Assembly: GCA_021777035.1 (NCBI GenBank)
Contig: JAIQZR010000016.1
Span: 1 to 41,252, forward strand
Direction: 5' to 3'
DNA length: 41,252 nucleotides
DNA from: Candidatus Scalindua sp.
GTDB lineage: Bacteria > Planctomycetota > Brocadiia > Brocadiales > Scalinduaceae
Shown: in pieces, positions 18,048 through 27,299 of the stretch
How the letters are laid out: the number at the start of each line of letters is the position of its first letter
Position numbering within the stretch: position 1 is the stretch's first letter
Program-made: the position numbers and the translations under genes
The notes under the pieces: model-generated
The model's database searches: none
What the model saw: only the letters and a program-made list of their open reading frames with translations
Told to the model about the DNA's origin: nothing

Positions 18048-18398
18048 TCAAACGTCTTCCCCAGAAACTTTTTTTCTGGACTGCTTTTTTTCAGATTGCT
18101 TCTTCTTGTTTTGCAGAATTTGCTCCTTCACATAACGAGGTCTTTTCGTTAGGATACGCTCTTTCTCTTTTATATTCAACTCCATTAGCCGTACCTGGAG
18201 TCTCTTAAAGGCAAGTTCTCTGTTCTTTATTTGTGAGCGGGATTCCGTAGCAATCACCCTTATACCAGTCAACTCATGATATAATCTCACACAAGACATC
18301 GTTTTGTTCTTATGTTGGCCACCGGGGCCAGAGCTTTTATAATAGTCTAGCCGTACTTCTTTCTTCAAATTTTTCAAATCAATTGAGTGTTTTTTCAT
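18048..18398 (-). CDS. Short GGQ-domain release-factor-like protein
   Basis: This 116-residue protein consists of just the class-I release-factor catalytic domain (RF-1 domain): KSSGPGGQHKNKTMSCVRLYHELTGIRVIATESRSQIKNRELAF (around residues 21-65), then a Lys-rich tail ending KKQSRKKVSGEDV. The GGQ hydrolyses peptidyl-tRNA ester bonds. No stop-codon-recognition domain is present. Family relatives include ArfB/YaeJ, which rescues stalled ribosomes with a basic C-terminal tail that enters the empty mRNA channel; the basic tail here fits that. Sequence around the GGQ looks closer to RF2-type proteins than to E. coli ArfB, so the exact subgroup is open. Confidence 0.85.
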   Translation of the reverse strand: MKKHSIDLKNLKKEVRLDYYKSSGPGGQHKNKTMSCVRLYHELTGIRVIATESRSQIKNRELAFKRLQVRLMELNIKEKERILTKRPRYVKEQILQNKKKQSEKKQSRKKVSGEDV

Positions 18399-18906
18399 TC
18401 AGCGCGCCTGACATGAAAGTGCAAGGGCCTTATATCGGATCTAGCCCTTTAAGTTTTTCGCATACTTTTGTGTTAGTTATTCTAACTTTTTCTTTATAAA
18501 GAATCACTCTTTTTTCTTTTAACTCTACTCTGTCATTAATCTTAACGGTATAAATAGTCATCCATTTTTCAAGTTTTACTATAGACGTTTCAGTTAATAT
18601 CTGTATAATAAAAACATACTGAAATAGCCATAAGGCAAATCATAATAGTCGTTTAGGTGTGTGGCTCAAGGCATATGTACCAGAGCTGAAACGTATTTGC
18701 AAGGTCTGCTATACTACTTACAGAATTGAAGAGATCGCTGAGAACACAAAATCGTTTGATCTTGCCAGTCAGGATATTTCCTGTTTTAAAGACAAGAATA
18801 TTAGCTTTACATTAAAAGCCTTATGATTTTGTCCGGCCAAAACCCCAATAACTAAAATCCTTAAATAACCAAAAAGAATTACCGGTAACGTTTTTTAGAG
18901 TGCACA
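18399..18906. other. 508-base gap with two doubtful small ORFs
   Basis: No clear gene or RNA was found. A 43-codon minus-strand frame (18430-18561, MTIYTVKINDRVELKEKRV) has plausible protein composition but a weak start. A 55-codon plus-strand frame from a GTG (18659-18826) contains ICKVCYTTYRIEEIAE and ends 81 bases before pfkA. Neither has a convincing ribosome-binding site, and I recognise neither. Confidence 0.3.
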
Positions 18907-20259
18907 ATGAAAAGACTGGATTTTACTATTCCTGTCCTGGGCAAACCAGCACGACAATTGTCTTCTATGTCAAAGAAACATGATGTCTGGCGGACGAGCT
19001 ATGTGGGCGACAACCAATATATACTTTATGATATCTCTCTTTCCGGGAATCCATCGAGCATCGATAGTTCCCAGCATAACCTGATAGAAAAGGCCGGTCC
19101 AAGGGAGAATATTTATTTTGACCCATCCAAGGTGCATGCAGGGATAGTTACTTGCGGCGGACTTTGTCCCGGGCTAAACGATGTGATAAGGGCAATCGTT
19201 ATGACCCTGTGGTATCGTTACGGTACAAAACGGATATCCGGCTTCATGTATGGATACCGAGGCCTTCTTTCGAAATTTAACCTGCCGGCTATGGAGTTAA
19301 ATCCTGAGGTTGTATCTAATATTCATCGCCTCGGCGGTACTATCCTGGGTGCTTCGCGAGGCTACGGTGATTGTGTTGAAGAGATCGTTGATTCCCTGGA
19401 GCGGATGAACATTAGCATGCTTTTTACCATAGGTGGTGACGGTACGCAAAAAGGAGCCCTTGATATTTCTGAAGAGGTAAAGAAACGTGGCCTGAAAATT
19501 TCTATAGTAGGAATACCCAAAACCATAGATAATGATTTACGCTTTGTTCAAAGATCGTTCGGATTTGAGACGGCAGTTTCCCGCGCGGTAGATGCTGTTG
19601 CCTGCGCGCATGTGGAGGCACATGATGGAGTAAACGGAATTGGAATTGTTAAAGTCATGGGACGTGAATCGGGGTTTATCGCTGCTGATACAGCCATGGC
19701 AATCAATGATGTGAATTATGTACTTATTCCGGAAGTACGTTTTGATCTTGAAGGCGAAAATGGGTTATTCGCCAGTCTGGAAAGGAGGCTTAAACAACGG
19801 AATCATGCTGTAATTCTGGTAGCAGAAGGTGCAGGGCAGGAGTATATGAAAGATTTCAGAGCCACAGATGCATCAGGTAATGTGAAGTTCAACGATATAG
19901 GCGTTTTTCTCAAAGAACGAATTGGTGAATATTTTAAAACGAGGGGAATAGACAGTAACCTGAAATATATCGATCCAAGCTACATGATTCGAAGTGCTCC
20001 TGCAAATTCTAATGATTCAGTTTACTGCGCCAAACTTGGCGCTTATGTAGTACATGCTGCCATGGCAGGTAAGACCGGTATGATCGTGAGTCTTATTCAT
20101 TCTCACTTTGTTCATGTTCCCATTCACCTGGCGGTTTCAGGCAGAAAACACATCGACCCACACCAGGAACTCTGGCGTGATGTAATAGAGGCAACGGGCC
20201 AACCGCTACTTTTACAGGAACGCAGGATAAAGCCCCGCACAAAAAAATTAAGACGTTAA
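18907..20259 (+). CDS. pfkA: 6-phosphofructokinase, long (group-III-like) form
   Basis: This 450-residue PFK phosphorylates fructose-6-phosphate. Visible motifs are CGGLCPGLND (83-92), GGDGT (176-180), PKTIDND (204-210), and MGRESGF (251-257). A Gly in GGDGT favours ATP, whereas the Lys in PKTIDND is characteristic of the PPi/long-ATP lineages; the combination is that of the group represented by trypanosome, plant and some bacterial ATP-PFKs. The N-terminal 75 residues, with VWRTSYVGDNQYILYDI, are an extension also found in that group. The gene heads a carbon cluster with pyk remnant, ackA and pta. Confidence 0.93.
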   Translation: MKRLDFTIPVLGKPARQLSSMSKKHDVWRTSYVGDNQYILYDISLSGNPSSIDSSQHNLIEKAGPRENIYFDPSKVHAGIVTCGGLCPGLNDVIRAIVMTLWYRYGTKRISGFMYGYRGLLSKFNLPAMELNPEVVSNIHRLGGTILGASRGYGDCVEEIVDSLERMNISMLFTIGGDGTQKGALDISEEVKKRGLKISIVGIPKTIDNDLRFVQRSFGFETAVSRAVDAVACAHVEAHDGVNGIGIVKVMGRESGFIAADTAMAINDVNYVLIPEVRFDLEGENGLFASLERRLKQRNHAVILVAEGAGQEYMKDFRATDASGNVKFNDIGVFLKERIGEYFKTRGIDSNLKYIDPSYMIRSAPANSNDSVYCAKLGAYVVHAAMAGKTGMIVSLIHSHFVHVPIHLAVSGRKHIDPHQELWRDVIEATGQPLLLQERRIKPRTKKLRR

Positions 20260-20290
20260 AGACCGACAAACAGTTATCGAATTATTCAAA

Positions 20291-20513
20291 ATGATAAAGA
20301 CCAAAATAATCGCTACACTCGGCCCATCCTGCAATAAACCGGATATTATTGAGCCAATGATCGATAATGGTGTAGATATCTTCCAATTGAACTTTTCTCA
20401 CAGTACATTCGACTGGCATACTCAATCACTTAAAGTATTAAATACCGTTCGCAAACAGCATCGCCGGAGCTACCAATGCGGTTATAGTCCACACAATCAG
20501 TGATTGCCAATAA
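20291..20513 (+). pseudogene. pyk: Pyruvate kinase remnant
   Basis: The first 55 codons read like a pyruvate kinase N-terminus: MIKTKIIATLGPSCNKPDII, then GVDIFQLNFSHSTFDWH, a good match to KIVATLGPxS and VFRLNFSHG of the family. A normal enzyme is about 470 residues, but this frame stops at 20503. In another frame, 20448-20513 reads ANSIAGATNAVIVHTIS, similar to the ANAxxDGTDAVM segment far downstream in pyruvate kinase. The simplest reading is a large internal deletion plus truncation. No ribosome-binding site is visible. The neighbouring pfk and ackA are intact, so the loss is local. Confidence 0.75.
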
Positions 20514-20547
20514 TTACCATAAAATGGTAACCAGAGGCGCATAGTAC

Positions 20548-21777
20548 ATGAATAGAAAAAGTGACTTAAAGGTTCTGGTGATTAACTGCGGCAGCTCTTC
20601 GGTTAAATTTCAACTTATCAATATGGCCGATGAAAATGTTCTTGCCAGTGGCATAGTTGAAAGGCTCGGACTGCCTCAATCGCTCATAAAATTTAAATTT
20701 GATGACAAAGATTTTATAAAAGAGGGCAATTCTCTTGATCACAGCTCAGCAATTTCAGAAATTCTTTATGCTATCACATCCAGCCAGTTCGGAGCCATCC
20801 GTCATAAAAGTGAAATATCCGCAGTAGGACACCGGGTTGTTCACGGAGCGGAACAGTTTTCGCAATCTGTGCTTATAACTGAAGATACTATCAAACAGAT
20901 CCACTCCTGCGTTGATCTAGCTCCACTGCACAATCCTCATAATTTGAAGGGAATACATGTATGTAAAAAACTTCTGCCAGACGTGCCACAGGTAGCCGTT
21001 TTTGACACCGCCTTTCATCAAACAATGGACGATTATGTTTATACTTATGCCCTTGTCTATAGATTTTATGAAAAATACGGATTCAGGCGTTATGGGTTTC
21101 ACGGAACAAGTCATTTCTATGTTGCACACAAAGCGGCAGAAATTGTTGGAAAGGACATACAAGGATTAAAAATAATTACGTGTCATCTGGGAAACGGGGC
21201 AAGTGTTGCGGCGGTTAAGTACGGCAAATCTATAGATACATCTATGGGATTCACACCTTTGGAAGGCCTGATAATGGGAACCAGATGTGGAGATGTTGAC
21301 CCAGCAATGGTACTATTTATAATGAGAAAGGAGGGGCTTAGTTCGCATGAGTGCGACATGCTCATGAACCATGAATGCGGACTGATAGGGATTTCAGGAA
21401 TCAGCTCAGATATGCGTGATCTTATTAAGGCATATAAAGAAGGAAATGACAGGGCAAGGCTTGCTTTGCAAATGTACACATACCGGATCAGAAAATATAT
21501 CGGTATGTATTCAGCGTCAATGAACGGTGTAGACGTAATAGTTTTTACTGGTGGAATTGGGGAAAATGCGGCACTTATCAGGAAGATGTGTTGTACTGAT
21601 ATGGAGTATCTTGGCATTGACTTTGATGAAGAGAAGAATAAGGATACCATTGGAATAGAAGGAGAATTAACGATCCGGAATTCTAAAGTCAGGGTGCTGT
21701 GCGTGCCAACAAATGAAGAACTGGTAATCGCCAGAGACACTGCACGGATAATAGATAGTAAAATTGGACACAGATAA
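20548..21777 (+). CDS. ackA: Acetate kinase
   Basis: AckA interconverts acetate plus ATP and acetyl phosphate. The 409-residue protein has both signatures: VLVINCGSSSVKFQL near the N-terminus and YGFRRYGFHGTSHFYV near residues 172-187. The phosphate/adenosine-binding segments CHLGNGASVAAVKYGKSIDTSMGFTPLEG and FTGGIGENAALIR are also present. The length is typical. The phosphotransacetylase gene lies downstream on the same strand after a 380-base repeat-filled gap, so the two may or may not share a transcript. Confidence 0.97.
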   Translation: MNRKSDLKVLVINCGSSSVKFQLINMADENVLASGIVERLGLPQSLIKFKFDDKDFIKEGNSLDHSSAISEILYAITSSQFGAIRHKSEISAVGHRVVHGAEQFSQSVLITEDTIKQIHSCVDLAPLHNPHNLKGIHVCKKLLPDVPQVAVFDTAFHQTMDDYVYTYALVYRFYEKYGFRRYGFHGTSHFYVAHKAAEIVGKDIQGLKIITCHLGNGASVAAVKYGKSIDTSMGFTPLEGLIMGTRCGDVDPAMVLFIMRKEGLSSHECDMLMNHECGLIGISGISSDMRDLIKAYKEGNDRARLALQMYTYRIRKYIGMYSASMNGVDVIVFTGGIGENAALIRKMCCTDMEYLGIDFDEEKNKDTIGIEGELTIRNSKVRVLCVPTNEELVIARDTARIIDSKIGHR

Positions 21778-22157
21778 ACATAGATTGTACGGATTCAGTA
21801 GTGTCCGGTAAGAAACCCGACCTACGAGTAAAAAAATATAATATTTTGTAGGGCGGGTTTCCCCGCCTGAATAGCGAAGTCGGGCAGGTTGTCCGCCGAC
21901 TTTGAATTCCCTATACACCAAGTTCAGCCTTCGGTGTAAAAACACAAGCGGTAGGAGCCAACTCCTGCCCGCCCGTACCGAACAGTGCGTTCGGGCGGGT
22001 TGGCGATCGAATTATCAGGCAGAAATGTGCACGATCGCCGTCAGGAGGCGACTCCTACCAGAAACATTGAAATTCCTATACCGTAAATTAAAAAAAGTTT
22101 TTATCTGTACACATCTGTGAAAATCCGCGTCCTATTAATTTAAAGGAGTAAATCAGC
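21778..22157. repeat. Nested palindromic repeats between ackA and pta
   Basis: GC-rich symmetric sequences fill this gap. The first inverted pair is AAACCCGACCTAC (21813-21825) with GTAGGGCGGGTTT (21848-21860). A larger 111-base block (21949-22059) has nested helices: an outer imperfect stem GGTAGGAGCCAACTCCTG-C (21950-21969) with CAGGAGGCGACTCCTACC (22042-22059), inner CCCGCCCG/CGGGCGGG (21968-21975 with 21992-21999), and GGCGATCG/CGATCGCC (22002-22009 with 22032-22039). Folded RNA or DNA would be cloverleaf-like. They resemble dispersed REP/BIME-like or MITE-like elements, and may act as an attenuator or mRNA stabiliser. Confidence 0.7.
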
Positions 22158-24260
22158 ATGGCAAAAAATATCTATCTGGCTTCCACCGGATCAGAATCCG
22201 GGAAGGGCATAATCTGCCTCGGCTTAATCAATGCCTTCAGGGGCATGGTTACAAACGTCGGTTATTTTAAACCCATTGGTCAGAAATACAGGAATAATGA
22301 AGATCACGATAAAGAATCAATAATGATGAAGGAAATATATGGTATTGAAGACAAGTTGCAGCACATTAACCCTGTGTCCATAAAAGAGTTAAACCATTAC
22401 ATAACCAGTAATGATCAGGAAACATTTCTTCATAAAGTGCGGGAATCATACAGGAAAGTGGAAAAGGATAAAGACATCGTTATTATTGAAGGCACTGATT
22501 ATTTAGGAATGAAGTCGGCTTTTGAGTTTGATATAAACGCGGATATTGCTAATAACCTGAATGCGGGAATAATCCTTATTGAAGACGGATATGGAAAATC
22601 TATAGACGAAATATCTTCCGGCGTGTTAACCGGCAAAGATTCCTTTGATGAGCAGTCCTGTGATTTTCTGGGTGTTATTGTTAACAAAGTAGAGGTTGAA
22701 AGATTTTCGGAGGTTGATCAGGCTCTGAGAAAAATACTTAAGAAGGGGAAAATAGATTATTTAGGCACTGTTCCCTATGATCCAGTTCTGCCAAAACCCC
22801 GCTTATATGACATAGCCAGAAGCCTTGACGCTGAAATCTTGTTTGGCGAGGATCATCTTTCAAACATTGCAGTAGAAACAATAATTGCCTCTATGCGTTT
22901 TGATAATGCCATAAAGTATATACATGACGGAGCTCTCATTGTTACGGGAGGAGACAGGACAGAAATAATAATTGGATGCATGGCATCATTAATCTCACCT
23001 TCCTGCCCGAACATATCGGGTATCGTTTTAACAGGAGGTCTCATCCCTAATGATAATATAATGAATCTGATTGGAACATTATATGAATTACCGTTTCCTA
23101 TTTTCAGTGTTAAGTGCAATACAATAGAAGCGGTGAATACAATCAACTCTCTTGTTGTTCACATATCTTCAAATGATACTCAGAAGATTGATATTGCAAA
23201 ATCGATGGTCTACCGGTATGTCGATTATGAAAAGATAAACGATAAACTGAAACTGGAAAAGACCAGAAAGCGAACTCCCGAGATATTCAAATATGAGATA
23301 CTGGAGATGGCACGTTCTAATAAGAAGCGTATAGTTTTGCCTGAAGGTGAGGACGACCGAACACTGAAAGCAGCTGAATGGATTCAAGACAGGGAGATTG
23401 CGGATTTAATACTCCTTGGCGACGAGGAACTGATTGCGAAAAAAACAGCTATACTGGGTATAAAACTTGGCAGTGAGATCGAGATCATAAACCCTGTGAA
23501 ATCAGAAAAACTTGAGGATTATGTTAACACCTATTATGAATTGAGAAAACACAAACTTTACGAAATGGATGTTGCACGGGATCGAATGCAGGATGCAATC
23601 TATTTTGGGACTATGATGGTATACAAAGGGGATGCAGATGGTCTGGTATCCGGTGCGGTTCACACAACACAGCACACAATCAGGCCGGCATTTGAAATAA
23701 TCAAGACAATGCCCGGAATAGCAAACGCTTCAAGTATATTCTTCATGTGCCTGAAAGACAGAGTATTGGTATACGGAGACTGTGCAATAATCCCGATTCC
23801 AACCACAGAACAGCTCTCTGAGATTGCTATCACGAGTGCGGATACCGCGGTAAAATTTGGTATAGATCCGTATATTGCCATGCTTTCATATTCAACCGGC
23901 AAATCAGGAAAGGGACCGGAAGTAGTCAAGGTAAGAGAAGCCACTGAGATTGCAAGGAGCAAGAGGCCGGATCTGCTCATTGAGGGGCCGATACAGTACG
24001 ATGCCGCTATTGATCCGGTTGTCGCCGGCATCAAGCTTCCGGACAGCAAGGTTGCAGGCAAAGCTACCGTCTTTATCTTTCCTGATTTAAATACGGGCAA
24101 CAATACTTATAAGGCGGTGCAGCGGTCTTCCGGAGCGGTTGCTATAGGGCCGATAATACAAGGTTTAAAGATGCCCGTAAACGATCTCAGCCGAGGATGC
24201 CTTGTGGAAGACATTGTTTATACGATAGCCATAACCGCAATACAGGCACAGGGGGGATAG
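22158..24260 (+). CDS. pta: Phosphate acetyltransferase, long form
   Basis: Pta converts acetyl-CoA and phosphate to acetyl phosphate. The 700-residue protein follows the long architecture: an N-terminal dethiobiotin-synthetase-like P-loop domain with STGSESGKG (9-17), a DRTGG regulatory domain around ALIVTGGDRTEII (about 255-268), and the catalytic PTA/PTB domain from about residue 375 (KKRIVLPEGEDDRTLKAA, SGAVHTTQHTIRP, SYSTGKSGKGPEVVKVREA, FPDLNTGNNTYKAVQR). The N-terminal domains are regulatory in E. coli Pta. The start has a strong AAAGGAG Shine-Dalgarno sequence. Pairs with ackA. Confidence 0.96.
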   Translation: MAKNIYLASTGSESGKGIICLGLINAFRGMVTNVGYFKPIGQKYRNNEDHDKESIMMKEIYGIEDKLQHINPVSIKELNHYITSNDQETFLHKVRESYRKVEKDKDIVIIEGTDYLGMKSAFEFDINADIANNLNAGIILIEDGYGKSIDEISSGVLTGKDSFDEQSCDFLGVIVNKVEVERFSEVDQALRKILKKGKIDYLGTVPYDPVLPKPRLYDIARSLDAEILFGEDHLSNIAVETIIASMRFDNAIKYIHDGALIVTGGDRTEIIIGCMASLISPSCPNISGIVLTGGLIPNDNIMNLIGTLYELPFPIFSVKCNTIEAVNTINSLVVHISSNDTQKIDIAKSMVYRYVDYEKINDKLKLEKTRKRTPEIFKYEILEMARSNKKRIVLPEGEDDRTLKAAEWIQDREIADLILLGDEELIAKKTAILGIKLGSEIEIINPVKSEKLEDYVNTYYELRKHKLYEMDVARDRMQDAIYFGTMMVYKGDADGLVSGAVHTTQHTIRPAFEIIKTMPGIANASSIFFMCLKDRVLVYGDCAIIPIPTTEQLSEIAITSADTAVKFGIDPYIAMLSYSTGKSGKGPEVVKVREATEIARSKRPDLLIEGPIQYDAAIDPVVAGIKLPDSKVAGKATVFIFPDLNTGNNTYKAVQRSSGAVAIGPIIQGLKMPVNDLSRGCLVEDIVYTIAITAIQAQGG

Positions 24261-24350
24261 GCATTATTATTTTTGCCTTTCTCAATAAAAGATTTATATG
24301 TTAGTATCGGTTTTATTATTATAAATTAATAACTCTTTTCAGGGCTTAAA

Positions 24351-25697
24351 ATGGCAACTATATTACCGTTCAAAGGATTAAGATATAATTCTGAAAAAAT
24401 AAAAGATATTTCAAAAGTAATAACTCCTCCTTATGACGTTATCTCTGAAAAGGAAAGAGATGATTACTATGAACTCCACCCGGACAATATAATACGGCTG
24501 ATCCTGGGTAAAGACCTTTCTGGTGACGATCAATCCAATAATAAATACACGAGATCCTCAGAAATCTTCGATACATGGAGAAAAGAAGAAATCCTGAAGG
24601 AGGAAACCGAACCTGCTATATATATTTATGCGCAAGAGTTTACCTTGTCAGATAAAAAATATGTACGAAGAGGGTTCATCTCTTTAGTCAAACTGGAAGA
24701 TTTTCAAACAGGCAAAATTTATCCACACGAACATACACTTGCAAAGCCAAAAGAAGACAGGATGAATTTGATGAAAGCCTGTAACGCAAACCTGAGTCAG
24801 GTATTTACGTTTTTCGAAGACAAAGATGCTGAAATATCAAGCTCTTTACATAAAATGTCTGGAGGAGACCAGGGAATCGGTGTAACCCCGGATGTCGATT
24901 TTACAGACATTTATGGTGTCAAGAATTCGCTCTGGGCCATAAAAGATAAAGCGGTTATTGAAAAGTTAACTTTACAAATGAAGGATCGGGCACTGTATAT
25001 AGCAGACGGGCACCATCGTTACGAAACGGCACTATTTTATAGAGACCTTGTAAAGAGCGGGAAGACAGAGCAGAATAGTAACGAAGATTCTCCATCTGAC
25101 TATATCATGATGATGTGTGTCTCTATGGAAGATCCAGGGCTTCAGATCCTGCCAACACACAGACTTGTCAGAAATGTAAAAGACCTTGATCCTGAAAAGA
25201 TAAAGAGTTCATTGAGTGAGGTTTTTGATATCAACGAACTGGGAAGTGATTGCGATGCAGGAGCGTTAACGCAAAAACTCAGTGAAGATGCTTATAAGCA
25301 TAAAATTGCCATGTACATAGGCGAAAGTGACAAAAAATTCTATATTCTGACACTGCGTGATGAAAAACTTCTCGACCCGATTTTGACAGGCGAATATAGT
25401 GAATGGAAGTCTATCGATACAGGGATCTTACATGGCGTCATATTTGACAGGGCGCTGGGCATTCAGGCAAAAAATATTTCTAAATCTGAAAACGTCAAAT
25501 ATAATCAAGGTGTAGAGGACTCGGTTACAAAAGTAAACGAAGGAGAATACCAGATCGCCTTTTTCCTCAATCCGACAAAAATAGGCCAGATAAAGGACAT
25601 CGCAACTAAAAGACATAAGATGCCTCCCAAGGCAACATATTTCTACCCTAAACTTATGACTGGAATGGTTATCAGGCATATTTCATCTGATGCCTAG
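24351..25697 (+). CDS. DUF1015-family protein
   Basis: This 448-residue protein matches the DUF1015 family: N-terminal ILPFKGLRYN...ITPPYDVISEKERDDYYELHPDNIIRLILG, RRGFISLVKLEDF...IYPHEHTLAKPKEDRMNL, and the conserved YIADGHHRYETALFYRD (about 214-230). The family is widespread in anaerobes and often lies near serine or central-carbon genes, but its biochemical activity is not established. It starts 90 bases after pta and is followed by a riboswitch-controlled unit. No signal peptide, so probably cytoplasmic. Confidence 0.9.
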   Translation: MATILPFKGLRYNSEKIKDISKVITPPYDVISEKERDDYYELHPDNIIRLILGKDLSGDDQSNNKYTRSSEIFDTWRKEEILKEETEPAIYIYAQEFTLSDKKYVRRGFISLVKLEDFQTGKIYPHEHTLAKPKEDRMNLMKACNANLSQVFTFFEDKDAEISSSLHKMSGGDQGIGVTPDVDFTDIYGVKNSLWAIKDKAVIEKLTLQMKDRALYIADGHHRYETALFYRDLVKSGKTEQNSNEDSPSDYIMMMCVSMEDPGLQILPTHRLVRNVKDLDPEKIKSSLSEVFDINELGSDCDAGALTQKLSEDAYKHKIAMYIGESDKKFYILTLRDEKLLDPILTGEYSEWKSIDTGILHGVIFDRALGIQAKNISKSENVKYNQGVEDSVTKVNEGEYQIAFFLNPTKIGQIKDIATKRHKMPPKATYFYPKLMTGMVIRHISSDA

Positions 25698-25783
25698 GGG
25701 CTGAAAATAGACCGGGTATTACATAATATTTGTTGACTTTGATCTAAAATTTAACTAAACTGCAGAATTCATACTAATATTGA

Positions 25784-25895
25784 GACTTATCAAGAGTGGT
25801 GGAGGGAATGGCCCTGAGAAACCACAGCAGCCGGTCTTGGCAGAATGTCAGGATGCTGGTGCTAACTCCTACCTGTTAGGGGAAGATAAGATAAG
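25784..25895 (+). promoter_or_regulatory. SAM-I (S-box) riboswitch aptamer
   Basis: The conserved S-box core is plain: CTTATC (25786-25791) with GATAAG (25885-25890) closes P1. AGAGTGGTGGAGGGAATGGC matches the AGAG..GG.GGAGGGA..GGCCC hallmark and continues into CCTGAGAAACCACAGCAGCC. GGTGCTAACTCCTAC (from about 25858) gives the P4/J4-1 region. It binds S-adenosylmethionine. The expression platform that follows makes this an OFF switch for the downstream PLP enzyme gene. Confidence 0.97.
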
Positions 25896-25944
25896 AATGT
25901 CGCGGAGCCCCTTCTTATCTTGTAATTAAGAAGAGGCTTTTTTT
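25888..25944 (+). terminator. Riboswitch terminator and antiterminator
   Basis: The terminator stem is AGCCCCTTCTTA (25906-25917) with TAAGAAGAGGCT (25927-25938), one mismatch, followed by seven T residues (25938-25944). The antiterminator pairs AAGATAAGAA (25888-25897) with TTCTTATCTT (25912-25921). The 5' half overlaps the 3' strand of aptamer helix P1, so SAM binding frees the terminator: a classical transcriptional OFF switch. Confidence 0.92.
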
Positions 25945-25964
25945 ATTAATATCGGGAGATGAAT

Positions 25965-27209
25965 ATGAGCTTTGTTAAAGGTCTTAAATGCAGAGAATGC
26001 GGGAAAGGTTACCCTAAAGAGGCACTTCATGTATGCAGCTTCTGCTTTGGCCCGCTGGAAGTAGATTACAAATATGAAGAAATTAAAAAAGTAATAAGCA
26101 GGGAGCTGATTGAATCACGAGGAAAAACCATGTGGAGATACAAGGAGCTTTTACCCCTTGATGGCGAGCCAACTGTGGGAACTCAAGTTGGGTATACTCC
26201 ATTGATAAAGGCTAATAATTTAGCCAAAAAACTTGGAGTAGAGGAGCTATATGTAAAGAATGATGCAGTAAATTTTCCCACATATTCTTTTAAAGATAGA
26301 GTCGTTTCCACTGCCCTTTCCAAGGCAAAAGAACTCGGCTTTAAAACAGTTGCCTGCGCCACAACCGGTAATCTGGGAAACTCGGTTGCTGCACAGGCAG
26401 TACAGGGTAACCTTGAAAGCTATATCTTTATGCCCTCAAATTTGGAACAGGGAAAGGTTATAGGCACCTCAATTTATGGAACAAACGTAATTGGCATCGA
26501 CGGTAATTATGATGGTGTTAACAGGATGTGTTCAGAGATTGCAGACAAATACGGCTGGGCCTTTGCAAACATCAATATCCGCCCATATTATGCGGAAGGT
26601 TCCAAAACTTACGGCTACGAAATTGTAGAGCAGCTTGGCTGGAAAGCGCCCAGACACGTGGTTGTACCCATGGCAGGCGGTTCTCTGATAATCAAGATAG
26701 GCAAAGCGATAAAGGAGATGACAGAGTTGGGGCTGATTGACAAATCTAAAACCTCACTTTATGGCGCTCAAGCTTCCGGTTCATCACCAATTTCTACCGC
26801 GGTAAAGAAAGGCAGTGACGTTATCGCCCCTGTTATACCGAATACAATTGCGCATTCCATTGCAATTGGAAATCCGGCAGACGGGTTTTACTCAGTACAG
26901 GCTATTAATGATAGTGGTGGATGCGCCGAAGATGTTTCTGATGAAGAGCTGGTTGAGGGAATAAAACTCCTGGCATCGACAGAGGGTATTTTCACAGAAA
27001 CTGCAGGAGGCGTTACTGTGGCGGTAACAAAAAAGCTTATAGAGCAGGGCAAGTTGCCACGAGATGAGTCTATCGTAATCTGTATCACCGGAAACGGTCT
27101 GAAAACGCTGGAAGCAGTAATAGATAAGGTAGAAAAACCGTGCATTATTGATGCAAACATAGAGAGCTTTAACTCTTTTATGGAAAAAAGAGAAGTTTGT
27201 ACTGTTTAA
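25965..27209 (+). CDS. thrC: Threonine-synthase-like PLP enzyme under SAM control
   Basis: The product is a fold-type-II PLP enzyme (414 residues from the ATG at 25965, chosen because GGGAG lies six bases before it; an in-frame ATG at 25959 touches the Shine-Dalgarno). It has an N-terminal zinc-knuckle-like CRECGKGYPKEALHVCSFC. The PLP lysine is in YSFKDRVV, and ATTGNLGNSVAAQA is the phosphate-binding/asparagine loop. GSLIIKIGKA and ETAGGVTVAV are further family motifs. Classical threonine synthase converts O-phosphohomoserine to threonine. The SAM riboswitch and the adjacent CysO-like carrier make a sulfur-transfer reaction (homocysteine or cysteine synthesis) a real alternative; sequence alone cannot decide. 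Confidence 0.85.
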   Translation: MSFVKGLKCRECGKGYPKEALHVCSFCFGPLEVDYKYEEIKKVISRELIESRGKTMWRYKELLPLDGEPTVGTQVGYTPLIKANNLAKKLGVEELYVKNDAVNFPTYSFKDRVVSTALSKAKELGFKTVACATTGNLGNSVAAQAVQGNLESYIFMPSNLEQGKVIGTSIYGTNVIGIDGNYDGVNRMCSEIADKYGWAFANINIRPYYAEGSKTYGYEIVEQLGWKAPRHVVVPMAGGSLIIKIGKAIKEMTELGLIDKSKTSLYGAQASGSSPISTAVKKGSDVIAPVIPNTIAHSIAIGNPADGFYSVQAINDSGGCAEDVSDEELVEGIKLLASTEGIFTETAGGVTVAVTKKLIEQGKLPRDESIVICITGNGLKTLEAVIDKVEKPCIIDANIESFNSFMEKREVCTV

Positions 27210-27299
27210 GCTTTTGACAAAATGCAGTGCTTTGCTCAGCAGAAAAAAAGATAATATTCTATTGATAGCCTACATCATTATAAAGAAAGAGGTATCGTC

